The notes under the pieces were generated by a model that did no database searches, was not told the DNA's origin, and worked only from the letters and a program-made list of their open reading frames with translations. A stretch of 64,000 nt of DNA. Source: Magnolia sinica. Its lineage: Eukaryota > Streptophyta > Magnoliopsida > Magnoliales > Magnoliaceae. Below are positions 1-11,359 of this stretch, piece by piece. Location of the stretch: the NCBI RefSeq assembly GCF_029962835.1, contig NC_080591.1, positions 41,795,501 to 41,859,500 of the forward strand, read 5' to 3'. Made by a program: the position numbers and the translations under genes. Positions within the stretch are counted from its first letter, which is position 1. Every line of letters starts with the position of its first letter.

Positions 1-795
1 CGACCATCAGGCACGTGCACTCACTGCATTGCTCCACCTAGGATAGACGTTGAATGTGCAGATGTGGTGAAGCAAGCGGAAGTCGTCCGTCATGTTGGTC
101 GCTAAAAGGCTTCTGTTAGGCTGTCATTCAACCAGACGACCACAAAGGAACCACGTGCAGCGATCCCTTTTATACACACTACTCAGATTCTTCTCACTTG
201 CGTGAACCTCGCCAAGCGGCACGTTCAAAAGTTGGGATATCAAAGCAACGTTGATTGTGGCCTCCTGATCTCTTCCGCAAAGGATCTTGAACAACAATGG
301 CTCAAGCGAAGGTTCTCGAATGTGGGCACAGAAAGCTCAGACAGTACCCACATTTACGCGGTATTCGCCCTCAAATAGAGGACCCCACCTGGCCTCTTTC
401 AGGCGCTCAAATAAGAGATATTCTCGAAATAGCCGCGCATCTACATGAGCTTCAAAAAGGACCCTATGGCCCTCATAAACTCCATGAGATAGCTCCGCCA
501 ACAAAGTCCTTCCAACGGAAGCCCGGGGTTCGAGTTCCCGCTTTGTCTGAAACTCTCGAGTGGCGGTTGTGCTCGCGGCGGCACCTCTCGGCCTCCGTGA
601 ACTGGTTGGGCAATTAGGGCCAGCTTCATCAATGGGAGCTCTCTTCTTCCCCATGAAAGAGAGAATGGTGAAAATGGAAAAGATGGCCGTAATAAGCTCG
701 AATAGGGCCATGAAAAAAGAAAGAAAAGAGGAAAATGGAAGGAACGATAGGGCTTCCATGAATTTGAGACTCAAAGTAGGGATTTGAGTGCTCAA
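1..795 (-). pseudogene. Decayed transposon-encoded protein of a minus-strand LTR element (Transposase_32-like)
   Basis: Reading the minus strand from 795 to 1 gives an open stretch (795-337) followed, after a stop, by more sense-like sequence in the same frame. The first part has a basic start (MGKKRAPIDEAG) and an Arg/Ala-rich segment; the later part contains LLFKILCGRDQEA, ISQLLNVPLGE and LLHHICTFNVYP. This succession resembles the 'putative plant transposon protein' family often carried by non-autonomous Ty3/gypsy elements, where a 'x-G-x-x-V-x-F-x-x-x-x-I-N-x-L-L-x-x-P' block is followed by an 'LLHxIxxxNVxP' block. It lies downstream of the primer site at 1516-1527 on the same strand, as expected for the first gene of that element. 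At least two in-frame stops break it and the left edge of the window cuts it. The family name is from memory of its pattern and is uncertain; the position inside an LTR element is firmer. Confidence 0.4.
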
Positions 796-1515
796 ATGGA
801 AAGAAAAGAAAGGAAAATCAGCAATGGAGGTGGGTTTTGAGATGGGTAGATTGAGGGTGCATGAAAATGGAAGAAGAAAGGGTTTGAAGAGGGATTTTTA
901 TGGGGTTTTAAGAGAAATTTCTGAAAAAAGGGAAGCTTAGAGGGGTGATTTGTGAAGGGAAGATGATTTGGGAGGGGTTTTAAATGACCAACCATGGAGG
1001 AGTGGGCCATAGTAGGCCCTAGGAGCGTCGACCCGACCGGCCCAGCCCTTCCGGGCCCACTGGGCGGCGAGGGCTCACCGGTCTCTGGACTGTTTGGTGA
1101 GGACTCGCTGGTTGGACGAGGTCCTCCTGCCCACTAGGTCTGAAAATGATGTGGGTCCCACCCTCGGTCCCCGAGGAAATGCCCCGATTGGGCCCCTAGT
1201 CCGTTTCGACTCATTTCGGGTCACTTAGAATAGAACCTGATACAGATTCAAGTTTACCGGGTTTTTAATAGCTGAGATGAGATGATACACGGTTTAAACC
1301 CATCGATGGATGGTCTAGAAGTGATTTGGGGTCGCTGTGTGTGATCAAGAGTGTGCACGAACTCGATCTCGGTGATCGTTTTCAGTAAACTTTCACCGAT
1401 AGGTGCAACTGAAAATCCTACACTATTTCTAGATTTATCTCGCACCCTCTTACACTAAGGTGGCATCAGCGTGCGTTGTGTGATCATAACCCAGGTCTGG
1501 GTTAATCTAAATCAT
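796..1515 (-). other. Untranslated leader of the minus-strand LTR element
   Basis: This stretch lies between the primer binding site and the first coding-like sequence of the minus-strand element. I see no open reading frame with recognisable similarity on either strand and no RNA gene. It is GC-richer (1020-1160) than the LTR next to it. Confidence 0.4.
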
Positions 1516-1527
1516 GCTCTGATACCA
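1516..1527 (-). other. Primer binding site (tRNA-iMet type)
   Basis: The reverse complement reads TGGTATCAGAGC, the sequence used by many plant LTR retrotransposons to prime from the 3' end of initiator tRNA-Met. It lies 3 bases beyond the LTR edge at 1531 (reverse complement ends GGGCGTTACA). This fixes the element as minus-strand and the LTR at 1531-4683 as its 5' LTR. Confidence 0.85.
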
Positions 1528-1714
1528 ACATGTAACGCCCTAAAATTCGGGGGTCGAGCACAACTCAGCTCCCAAGTTTTAAAACATCACTTATGCAACA
1601 TATGTAATGATGAATGTATGTTGTCTATATTAGTGCATAAAACATGAAGTAGATTAAGCCAAAACTGCAATCATAATCCAAGGACAGGTGAAATATGCAA
1701 GCGAAAGACTGAAG

Positions 1715-1716
<2 letters not shown>

Positions 1717-1745
<29 letters not shown>
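1717..1745. repeat. AT dinucleotide microsatellite
   Basis: An uninterrupted run of alternating A and T of about 29 bases inside the giant LTR. Confidence 0.9.
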
Positions 1746-1749
<4 letters not shown>

Positions 1750-3800
1750 TCTCTGAGATATGTATGCTCTACTAAGTCATAATTACAAGTGTTTGTTTCA
1801 AAATACAAGTATCAAAACGAAGTAAACCACTGCAACAATAACCCTGAATCCCCGTAGCTCAGGACACGGCTCACATAAACCCACCTGAGAACTGCATAGA
1901 GGAGAACGCCTCCTCATCATCCTCATACTCCTGCTCTGCCTCGTGGGTTGCATCATCATTTGCATCTAAGACAGAGTCTGGTTGGTGTTGAAACACCATC
2001 CCAGAACATGGGAGTAAGTGATCAACTCAGTGGAACTATACAGTAAAAGTTAACACGTTATCAATTCAATCAAGCAGTAATGATAAGGCAATACAATCAA
2101 ACATGTCCTAATTACTCTTGTTAATGCAAGGATGTATGTAGAAATGATGCATGCCCTCGCCTGCACTCCCTCAGCGTCTTCATCTTACGGTACGCATGAC
2201 AACCTCCCGCAGTGCTCCACAACGCCAAGGCACATGCAATGCGATGCATGAACATGATTACCAAGTTGTTATTAGTACTTTTCATACAGCAGGATTGGAA
2301 AGCTAAGGTACCTTCCCTATATCAATTCCCAAACAGTGATCCATTCTAGGGTCGTCAGTCCTAGACAATCTCATACGATATTATGGTTCTAGGTCACTGC
2401 AAAGGGCTCGTTACCAATCAATGCATGCCTAATCATACCTTAGTTGCTACAATAAGGCTCGTCGCCTCAATGCAGTATCAAGGTATGCTCGAGGTCACTA
2501 CAAAGGGCTTGTCACCAATCAATGTAGGTCGACAGCACATATATAGTGTCTCATACCACCATAATCGGCTCACGAGTCTAGATTGCTCACTGGTCACTAC
2601 GGGGAGGCTCGTCACCCCAATGTAGGCCGACAGCTCGACCACGGTGTCCCATACCACCATGCCCGGCTCATGAGTCTTAGCGAATCGAGGTACCATGGTT
2701 ACGGGATTGCACTGGTAAGTTTGGTACCCTAGATTCAAATAGTAATGTACATATATGGTGAACATCCACCAGGCGAATCGGGTTATTTGACGAGCTCGAC
2801 TAGCACGAGTGCATGTTGAGTTGAACGACATGAAGTGCGCAAACACTCCGTGTGGCCAAACCACTGTCGATAACCCTAATACGACTCGGGTTTGTCAAAC
2901 ACGTCCTACGTGACATATGAATCTCAATCACGATCTCAATGCCTGTTACCGATTGCCTGGACCATAATATGGCCCCATACACATTCAACCATAATAGCAA
3001 ATATGTTATAAGATGCAAGATAACGAGAATCCATACACATGCATTTCATAAGTAAAGCGGTAAAATTAACAACTTGCATGGAGGAAATCATACACATAGT
3101 CAACATGGATAGTTAGACTAAGCAATTCATGGAGGAAATAGTATACATAAGTAAGGTAATTGGAATTTCATATCTGAACTGCCTCATAATTCACACCTTA
3201 ATAAATACGAACTCATTCAAACATTTTCACAAACACTTAGACTACACTTGGCAACATACATCACATATGTCGGTCATAGTACATATTAGGGCAAATCCTT
3301 TTGGCAAGGAGTTGTCGCATAAATAACAGTCATATTCCTACGACAATTAATCATGGCAATCACAATACCAAATTCCAAATGCATACAAACATTTCAACAA
3401 ACACATGAATCACACTACTTACAATATAGATTATCGATATACGTAAAACGAAACAAATATCGCATTTGGCATGTGAAATGGCACCCACGTCAGTAATAAA
3501 TCATTAACTGACATTGAAAGCTTTGAAAACCATAACCTATACGAGTATAGTCCGCACCTTAAACCAGAAAGTGTGCAACAGATCTAATGTAGACGAAAAG
3601 TCTTCGTCAACGGCGACTAGATAACCTAAGGCATGAAGTAGATTAGCTACATCAACACTTAGACTATTCTAAGCTCCAAAACAGGTTAGGATTTGATTGA
3701 ATTACCCAAAAATGAGATTAGAATCGCCAAAATAATGATTCAGATGTGATGGATTTGGTACGCAGGGTAACTGGAAAGAATTCCAAGATGATTCACCAAC

Positions 3801-3842
3801 TTCTCTCTCTCTTTCTCTCTCTTTTCCTCTCTCTCTCTCTCT
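3801..3842. repeat. CT-rich microsatellite
   Basis: Interrupted CT dinucleotide run inside the giant LTR, about 40 bases upstream (on the plus strand) of a 'ctttatataggcc' stretch. On the minus strand it is a GA tract. Confidence 0.85.
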
Positions 3843-4683
3843 TAGCTAGGGTTTGAAAAATTCGTATGGAATTTGAGAGTGAGGGTTTAAGGTCTTTATA
3901 TAGGCCTAAAATTGATGGAATTAGCCCCAGGGCCAAGGTATACTTAGGTTATAACCAAATCGGGTCTATTTCGATCCAATGGATCGTTTCTGGAGGTCCT
4001 TTTTCTGAGTGCGGTCGGACTTAAGCTTACTAATATTGGATCTTAGGAAAGTTAAGTTTTCTGTCCGATCGGGTTTCCAAATCACTCATGGCGGACCAAT
4101 TTCAATTCAACGATCACCGAAACTCGATCAGGGCCACAAGCACTTTGACATGTGTGGGCCATCTTCCCTGATCCGAGGGTGAATTTGGGTCAGAATTCAA
4201 TGGTCAGAATGCTTAAAATTGGCACGCAAGCGACACGACTCAGATTTCTTAAATTTATATTTAATTTCTAAAGAATTTCACCTTTCTCACACTCTTTACT
4301 CCGGACTCAAGAAAATCGTCTCAGGACATCATCTGAACTTGATTTTCGAGGTGATTGTCAAGCCCAACAAGGTGATCATAATTGTCTAAGTTCATCACTA
4401 TCGGACTTTTGACGTGAGGTCCAGGTCCAATACAAAGTTTCAAAGTACCCCCGAGAGCAACTGGGTTTAGCGTTGAATCCTAGATTTCAGGGTAACGTAG
4501 CGCTAACGATTCTACAGGTTTTGGATCTTACAGATCGAAATTTAAAGTTATTGGTGCTAATTTCACAAGCAATCGAGTTTAACGCTAGCTAATTCACATT
4601 TAATTTCTAAAGGATTGAGTCCTAAGAGAATTCTGGTTAAGGTGGTGCTCGGGTCTTTGCACAAAATTTTCCGGAATGTTACA

Positions 4684-5612
4684 CTATGGTTAGCTAAACC
4701 TCTTAGCTGAGGCTAAGAGGTGAAGCTTGTAGCGTGATTGGGATGTTTGCTTTGTTTTGATTCATGTTTTATTGAACTCTCTTGGATTCTAGTTTGATTA
4801 TAAAAGAATATTTTTAGTTTTTAATGGTTTGTTGTGACAAATTACAATAGATCTACGATGGCTTGAGATATATTCTTTTCCTGAATTGAGATTGTGAAAT
4901 TAGTAAGTCCCATTGTTCATCATCATCCCTTGAGCATGGTAGGGTGACGGAATCCTTCCTAACTTCTCTTACGATTGGTTGTGGGATTGGTAAATCCTAT
5001 TGTTTGCCTTGTCTCCTGGGTATGGTAGGGTGACGGAATCACTTCCAAATCTTCATCACTCTCATCCATTCATGATTAGATCTATAAGAAGTTCAGAGAT
5101 CTGACAAATCTCTTCTTACCAATTGGATAGGATAGGACTCTGATTCTAATTGTGTCCTTGAATCATACAAGGTAGCTACCCAATTGCTACAAGTGGATCC
5201 TTGGAAATCCTAGTTCCTACCTTTAAATTTACTAGTTTTAATTACTTTAGTCACAATTATTCTCTCAAATATTTCAAATTTATGTTTTCATCTTCTTCTA
5301 GTTCTAGTTCTGGTTACTTTCAGATGACACACAAGTTCAGTCCCTGTGGATTCAACCTCGGTCTCACCGAGATTATTACTTCATCACGACCCTACACTTG
5401 GGGTTGTAAACAGTTACCACCTTTGAATTTGTTAGTTTTAATCACTTTAATTACAATTACTCTCTCAATTAATTCAAATTTAAATTCACATCCTTTTCTA
5501 GTTCTAATTCTAATTACTTTCAGAATACACATAAGATTAGTCCCTTTGGATTCGACCTCGGTCTCACTGAGATTATTACTACATCGCGACCCTACACTTG
5601 GGGTTGTGAACA
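4684..5612 (+). mobile_element. 3' portion of an Athila-type LTR with a duplicated end
   Basis: From 4684 the sequence follows the LTRs at 23830-24477, 31870-32460 and 33130-33868 (landmarks: ggctaaacctctta, aagcttgtag, gattggtaaat, ggtagggtga, tagctacaagtggatcc, acctcggtctcaccgag, ctacacttggggttgta). It is therefore the right-hand part of an LTR of the same broad family, on the plus strand. The left part has been displaced by the minus-strand element that starts at 4683. The last 200 bases are present twice in tandem (5213-5412 and 5413-5612); both copies end in a ...TTGT(A/G)AACA LTR tip. Confidence 0.8.
5213..5612 (+). repeat. 200-bp tandem duplication of an LTR 3' end
   Basis: Copy 1 (5213-5412) and copy 2 (5413-5612) both run from 'tcctacctttaaattt'-like sequence to the LTR terminus. 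They differ at many scattered positions, so the duplication is old or arose between diverged copies. Confidence 0.75.
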
Positions 5613-5652
5613 AACCCCAAGTGCAGGGTTGCGAAGTAGTAATAACTCGGTA
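5565..5652. repeat. Tail-to-tail LTR junction forming an imperfect palindrome
   Basis: The arm 5565-5605 (ending cacttggggtt) and the arm 5613-5652 (starting aaccccaagtg) are near-perfect reverse complements, separated by 7 bases (gtgaaca) that form the tip of the plus-strand LTR. The right arm is the end of an LTR in the opposite orientation. In the innermost 21 bases of each arm I count two mismatches. Confidence 0.8.
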
Positions 5653-6603
5653 AGGCCAATGTCGAATCCATAGAGAATGGAGAACAAGGCCTAGAACTAA
5701 TCTAAGTTTAACGGCTTATCTGGGTTTTCAATCTAGCGTGATAAAAAGAAGTTAAACAATAATAAAGATAAAGAACTAAGTATCCAAGAATCTACTCATA
5801 GCAATCCCAATATCAATTTACTGATTTAAAGTAATCACAATTAGAATCATAGTCTTATCCTATTCAATCGGAAGATAATTTAATTAAACCATTCATAAAC
5901 ATCAAGAGGAATATGGGCTTAATTGATAGGTTCTCTCATAAAGCACTCGGACTTCAATCACATGGAATTGAAAGCATCCAACACACCCTTAGGCATCATT
6001 AGATCAATCAATTATATAGATTAATTCCTTCTCTAATTCAAGTTAAACAATTGCTAAATCAGAGCATTCAGTGTACTCGGAATGCACAATAAATATATAA
6101 ATAAACAACTCAAAGACTTGAAGTAAATCAAAACGAAATCAATATAATCTCATCATTCAACTTAATGTCATTGAATTCAATAAACTAAATACTAAAATTA
6201 ACTACAAACTTCATCCCTTAGTAGGCTAAGAGATTAGCTAATCATAAACATAATTAAACTAACAACTCTTAAAGAAAAATACATAAAGACTAACTAGAAC
6301 CAAATGATTTGAAGAAGAGAGAGGACTCCTTGAAACTCCACAACACCTTGCTCCACTCCTACCCTAATTCATGCTTATAAACTCCTAAAAGACCCCTATT
6401 TATAAGCTTTGATCGCACCAACTTTGAAACCACCTCAAATTTATGTACTTCAACTATGCTTTGGCTACAACCGACGACTTCGGTCGCACCAAACATACCT
6501 TCAGTCGCATCAAACTCACTTGCGTTTAGAGCCAAATTTCCTTGAATTCCATTTGAAGTCTTTGTCTTTCTTAAGTTGCACTGACCATCACTTTGGTTGC
6601 ACC
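5613..6603 (-). mobile_element. 3' part of a minus-strand LTR, split by a solo LTR
   Basis: On the minus strand this segment ends in an Athila-type LTR tail (ctcggtctcaccg-like sequence, then cgcaaccctgcacttgggg). Its other part continues at 10914-11333. The segment contains several 'ggtcgcaccaaac' phrases that recur on the far side of the insertion. Total LTR length without the insertion is about 1.41 kb. No internal coding DNA adjoins either end, so I treat it as a solo or otherwise isolated LTR. Confidence 0.7.
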
Positions 6604-8220
6604 TGTCATGCCCCAAACTCAGAAACCGGACTCACAAAATTCTCGATTGCCGAATCCAGTGCCGACAGCCTCTGTAGTACTCCATTCTCGGCTCCCAGTG
6701 TCTATACACCAGATTCTGATCCTCGAATCCTACAAGGAGGATTTTCTTTTGTACTTATAACTCGTAATAAGCATAACCACAAGTTTACCCAAATCACAAA
6801 GGCAACATCACCATCACATATCCACTAATATAAACAGTTGAATACAATGCTGAAAGGGAAATACATATATCAAAAATCAAATCTCCAGAAGACCGCTGCA
6901 CACTCCAAGCCCAATGCTATGCAACCTAACATCACCTGCATGTATCTATCGTGCATAAGCTTATAGAAAGCTTAAAGGATGGTGTAAGTGTGTGCACAAG
7001 GTAAGTGTCAAGTATTCAATACAATGTCATAATCATATAATATCAAAAATACTGACAAGTCCATGAGTCATACAATATCAAAGTACGCAACACAGATCAG
7101 CTGTGCAGATGAGGAGTCGTAAAGAGCCAAATATCAGATGTCGAGGATGCAATGCAATATACAATTCCTGATGAGTTCATGAATACCATCAGCCGTATCT
7201 AGGACATATAAATGCAAACATATAGTAACTCAAAATGTCATATGCTGTGGATTTAATACAATATGCGGTGCAAATGGAATGACTATGCTGGAGTCTGAAA
7301 TCGGAATGATAATACATAGTATCGCAGGCTACGGGGTTCACCACAAGGGACTTCTATCCAAACCAGTCTCATACTTAAATTTGGATAAATAGACTCAATA
7401 TGGTAAACTCCTGACCTCAGGTTAGTTATGCGCCTAACCGAAATCTCGGCCACTACGAAGGTACACGTATCAAATTAGTTGCACACAACCAGCCTGAGTG
7501 GATAGTGAATGAATGAATGAATGAGTAAGTTGTTGAGTATGCAAATCCCACTCAATAAGTCCACATATCGATACTATACATCTTTGGGATCATCACCGGG
7601 GTCAAGTACACTCTATATGCAATCGTTGCCCACTGAACGCGCAACCATGCAAGTAGAAGAGACCTTACTATCCACCTGACCAGTAGTCAGCCAATATCTA
7701 CCCAGCACGTCGATAGTGAATCTATTTATGAGATGGTCCTAGCTATGCCCCTACCCTCGGGCGGGTAAGGCCACACCCCCTCCAACCGATCACAACATAG
7801 TGGGAGACGAAGCCTACTGGTATTCGGCACTCGGGCACTCATGTATCCACTCGGTCTCGACATTGGAGCGTCTCCTCACCTCAGAGGTTTATGAATTTTC
7901 ACCCAGGGACATCTATGGCACCCCGATGCTAGCAACAGATTTCTGGTGTCCCATCTAACCATCCACGACATGCCTGTGGAGGCTACGGCCCTGATGTCGG
8001 TAGGGCGTACAGTAATCACAACACACAATGCAAGATGCATGAGTCATACAATTTAGTCATGCATCAATTCTGTGCATATAGTGTGCTCATGTGAGACAAT
8101 CTCCGCCTATCAGGGAGTCTCATAACAACCTGCCCAATGACATATGCAATGCTCAACCACATCTCATAACAAAACATGCAAATGATGCGTATGGGCATGA
8201 ATCATGATGTTATGCTGTCA

Positions 8221-8365
8221 CATACTCATAATCGGTATCGACAATCGGCATTGATAATCGGCCTATACAATTGGCCTTGACAATCGAAATCTTCCTCGAT
8301 AATCAGCCTCGACAATCGAAATTGGCCTCGATAATCAGAATCAGTAATCGGCCTAACAAATGGCC
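8221..8365. repeat. Short tandem repeat, 'aatcggcctcgacaatcg' type
   Basis: Variants of an 18-20 base unit (ataatcggyc, tcgacaatcg) follow one another about seven times inside the solo LTR. Units differ from each other at several bases. Confidence 0.75.
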
Positions 8366-8559
8366 TAAGGGAAGGTCACAATGTAGACATTTAACCATCA
8401 TCGCCCATCAATGTGGACATTTAACTATTATTGCTCCCAAGGAGTAGCCCACATAGGGCCAAACGTATAGTGGGCCCATGGCCTCACACAAGGGCCTAAT
8501 ATATATCACCATGGGCCTCAGCATATGTGTCATAAATACATCACATCGGGCCTCACTCA

Positions 8560-10080
8560 AGGGCCCCAATTACATCATTTTAGGCCTCGCCAAATAATTC
8601 ACAAATACATCACCTGGGCATCATCAAATGGGCCTTATATACATCAGGTGGGCCGCATCAATAGGACGCACCAATGGGCCTCGTATACATCAAGTGGGTC
8701 GCATCAATGGGCTACACCAATGGGCCTCGTAAACATCAAGTGGGTCACATCAATGGGCCGCACCAACGGGCCTCGTATACCTCAAATACATTGTAATGGA
8801 CCTCATACACACAATGGGCCTCTCATATATAATAGGTGGGCCTTGCACATACAGCAGGTAGCACGATAGTCGGTGAGGATAAATACATCATAATGGGCCT
8901 GCTAGCCCTGGATGGCTTGGATAAAACACAAATGTCAGGTGGATTCCACCATTCCAGCTGGATGGTGTAGACGGTGTGGATAATACACATACATCTGGTG
9001 GGTCACACGTCTCACAGACAGTGTGGATAAAACATACATCGAGGCATGCCCTATATGACCTAGACGGTTAGGATATAACACATATCATGGTGGAGTCCCC
9101 ACCATCCCAACCTGATGGACGGTGTGGATGAAACACTTACATCATGGCCGGTCCCACATATAGATGGATGGCGTGGATGAAACACTAACATCTCACGTGG
9201 GTCCCTCAACAGGGATGAAACATGTACATTGAGGTGGTCCCACACCACTTGCGGACGTGGTACATCAGCAGCAAGTTGTTGGTGTGAGGTATACTAGCCA
9301 ATCCGATTCCTAAATGGGTCCACATGGTGGCCCACCATCTGGACGGATGGTGTGGATCAAATCCAGCAGAGTTGAGGTGGGCCATGTGAAATGGATGGGC
9401 GGTTGATATACAATACATACAACCAAGGTGGGACCCACAGAACTTGCTGAAGTCAATTCAACAGCCATCTGCTACTAGGGTCCCACGTCCGAGTGCTGAA
9501 CTGGACGGACGGCATTGATATAGAATATATGCATCCAAGGTGGGCCCCACCCCACACGTGCAACACGTGTGGGTGGGTCCCACACACCAGATAAAATGGA
9601 TGGCTGGTATGGATATAACACATACCTAAAGACCATACCCTACTGATGTTAACAGCAGTAGATGGACGGCCAACTGCAAAAATCCATTCATTGAGGTGGG
9701 TCCACATGTGTGGGACCCACCAGCCCCAGGTGAAGCTGATACTTATGATTTTCCTTCGTCCAGGCTTCACCGTTGGATGGTCTGGATGAACGAGTTCATC
9801 AGGTGGGGTCCACGCAGGTGGACGCGTGGATAAATACATGCATCAGGTGGAGCCATGTCCAGACAACTGGACTGCCAGGATACAACACATACATGGGCCC
9901 CACGTCCATGCAATGGACGACATGGATATACATCACTATGGGTCCAGCACCGTCCACAGGCTGCTTGACAGTGTGGATCTACATGCATCACAGTGGGTCT
10001 AGCACCGTCCTAGGGTGTTGGACGGTGTGGATCAAACACACACGTCTGGTGGGTCCCTCAATCAGCACCGTCCATCAAGG
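8560..10080. repeat. Degenerate tandem repeats 'atcaggtgggtccca ... gatggtgtggata'
   Basis: The first part (about 8630-8790) has units of about 40-50 bases carrying 'catcaagtgggtcgcatca' and 'atgggcctcgtata'. The second part (about 8930-10080) repeats 'ggatggtgtggataaaacacatacatc' followed by 'gtgggtcccac' with variable spacing. They look like successive expansions inside one LTR. Confidence 0.7.
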
Positions 10081-10112
10081 TGGACCATTGCACAAGGAAA
10101 AAAAGAGAGGAA

Positions 10113-10155
10113 GAAGAGAGAGAGAGAGAGAAATAGAGAAAAAGAGAGATCGATG
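10113..10155. repeat. GA-rich microsatellite
   Basis: Interrupted AG run in the solo LTR; a second one is at 10435-10486. Confidence 0.8.
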
Positions 10156-10434
10156 GAAATGGGAGGGACCCCACCACTATGGGCCCCTCAAGCTTACAAT
10201 CACATACATCAAGATGGGTCCCAACATATATGGGACCTCTAATCATCAAATCCAAATAAAGAAATCACCCACCATTTTCGTTTCTTCTTGGTCCGATGAA
10301 ATCCCTAGCTCTTCGGCTTCGACTTTAACCGAGGATGATGGAGATTGGACGGTTGGATGGTGGAGATGGGAGGTAGAAAGGTGGGCCACACTAGCTCCTC
10401 TCATAGAGCTTGGATGGTGGGTTGCTTGGGAGAA

Positions 10435-10486
10435 TGAGAGAGAGATGAGAGAGAGAGAGAGAGACGTTGTAAAGAGAGAGAGGGAT
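10435..10486. repeat. GA-rich microsatellite
   Basis: Interrupted GA dinucleotide run in the solo LTR, giving spurious Arg/Glu-rich open frames. Confidence 0.8.
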
Positions 10487-10913
10487 GGGTGAGAGGTGAT
10501 GGAGTGATGGGGAGTGATGGGTGAGTGATAGGTGTACTTGACTAGGTATAGGTTGTAAGAGAGAGAGTTGACTTTGGGGTTGCTCTTGTACTTGACATGA
10601 TGGGATGTGGTATGATTGATGGATGGGACATGTTTTCTTAATATTGCAACACGTGACGTTTTCCTCAAACTGAACGCAGGCCCACATCTCCTGGCCCGGG
10701 TATCGCCTTGGCGCGTGAGACGCGGTGTCGGAACCACGGCAATGACGCGGTCGTAAGGGTATAAGTCTTGGGTCAAGCTGACCATGGAATACGGGATACG
10801 ACTCAGGATCAAGCATAAACGCTGGTTACAGATTGCGAGTCTCCAGAATTCAACCGGGAGGACCGCGGGAGTCTACAGAATGGTACGGTTTAGGATACGG
10901 GTCTCACAGCACC

Positions 10914-11333
10914 AAACCTGGCATCAGTCGCACTGAAGTGGCCTTTAGTTGTAACCGAATTAAATCTGTGAATCATAGTTTTCACTAGACTATTCTGTGC
11001 ACTTTCGGTCGCACCAAACCTATCTTCGGTGGAACCAAATAGTCTGTTTATTCTCTTGTTGGACTTGTGATTTCTCCAGCCTTTTCTCCATCTTTTTTAC
11101 TTAGTTTTATTGGATCTTTGCCATTTGAATTCTTCATTAATGACCTCCAAATATCCAAGTCTTCACCTGGTAATCTTTTGAGCATTAAATCTTCTCTTTA
11201 ATCATTCTTTTCTCCTTATCTCTCAAAATCACCTTGTAAAAGAAAACATGTAAAAATAGATCAATTAAGCGTATTTATGTTCACAAAACCAATGTATAAC
11301 AAGGGAGAATTATACAATATCTTACACCCAACA
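10914..11333 (-). mobile_element. 5' part of the split minus-strand LTR
   Basis: On the minus strand this begins TGTTGGGTGTAAG at 11333, the usual TGTTG LTR start, and runs to 10914 where the solo LTR was inserted; the rest is 5613-6603. The sequence just outside 11333 (minus: gatgaggctccc) is not a convincing polypurine tract, which argues against this being the 3' LTR of a neighbouring internal region. Confidence 0.7.
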
Positions 11334-11359
11334 GGGAGCCTCATCTTTTTCGGTCGAGG

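Larger units (their letters stand above)
1531..4683 (-). mobile_element. 5' LTR of a minus-strand Ty3/gypsy element with giant LTRs (Del/Tekay-like)
   Basis: The LTR is about 3.15 kb. On the minus strand it starts TGTAACATTCCGG at 4683 and ends GGGCGTTACA at 1531, so its tips form a TGTAAC/GTTACA inverted repeat, and a tRNA-iMet primer site follows directly. Very long non-coding LTRs with this type of tip are known from the Del/Tekay branch of plant chromoviruses, which is why I assign it there; no pol is in view to confirm it. It is inserted in an Athila-type LTR, whose sequence resumes at 4684 (ctatggttagctaaacctc). The matching 5-bp target duplication would be at the other end of the element, left of the window. 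A TA microsatellite (1717-1745) and a CT tract (3801-3842) lie inside. Confidence 0.75.
6604..10908 (-). mobile_element. Giant solo LTR (4.3 kb) with 5-bp target duplication GCACC
   Basis: The block begins TGTCATGCCCC and ends GGGTCTCACA, and is flanked by GCACC at 6599-6603 and again at 10909-10913. The flanking LTR sequence joins cleanly when the block is removed. TG...CA ends and a 5-bp duplication define an LTR-retrotransposon insertion; absence of any gag-pol shows a solo LTR left by LTR-LTR recombination. Its tips resemble those of the 1531-4683 LTR, where the 'ATGCCCC/ACGCCC' side is the LTR end next to the primer site, so I place it on the minus strand. The inside is dominated by tandem short repeats (8220-8360; 8560-8830; 8930-10080). 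The 239-codon open frame at 9773-10492 is simple-sequence translation and not a gene. Confidence 0.85.

Noticed and set aside
515-545. A tRNA T-arm-like phrase (ggggttcgagttcccg)
   Set aside because: No acceptor, D-arm or anticodon arm can be drawn around it; it lies within the minus-strand transposon reading frame.
2478-2864. A 128-codon minus-strand open frame in the giant LTR
   Set aside because: No recognisable domain and it lies within an LTR defined by primer site and terminal repeats; a chance frame.
8221-10080. Repeat-spacer look of a CRISPR array
   Set aside because: Units are degenerate, spacing is irregular, no conserved repeat of fixed length, no associated genes, and the host is a plant.
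9773-10492. A 239-codon plus-strand open frame
   Set aside because: It lies in the tandem repeats and GA tract of the solo LTR; the product is low-complexity (Trp/Gly/Thr, then Arg/Glu) and matches no family.
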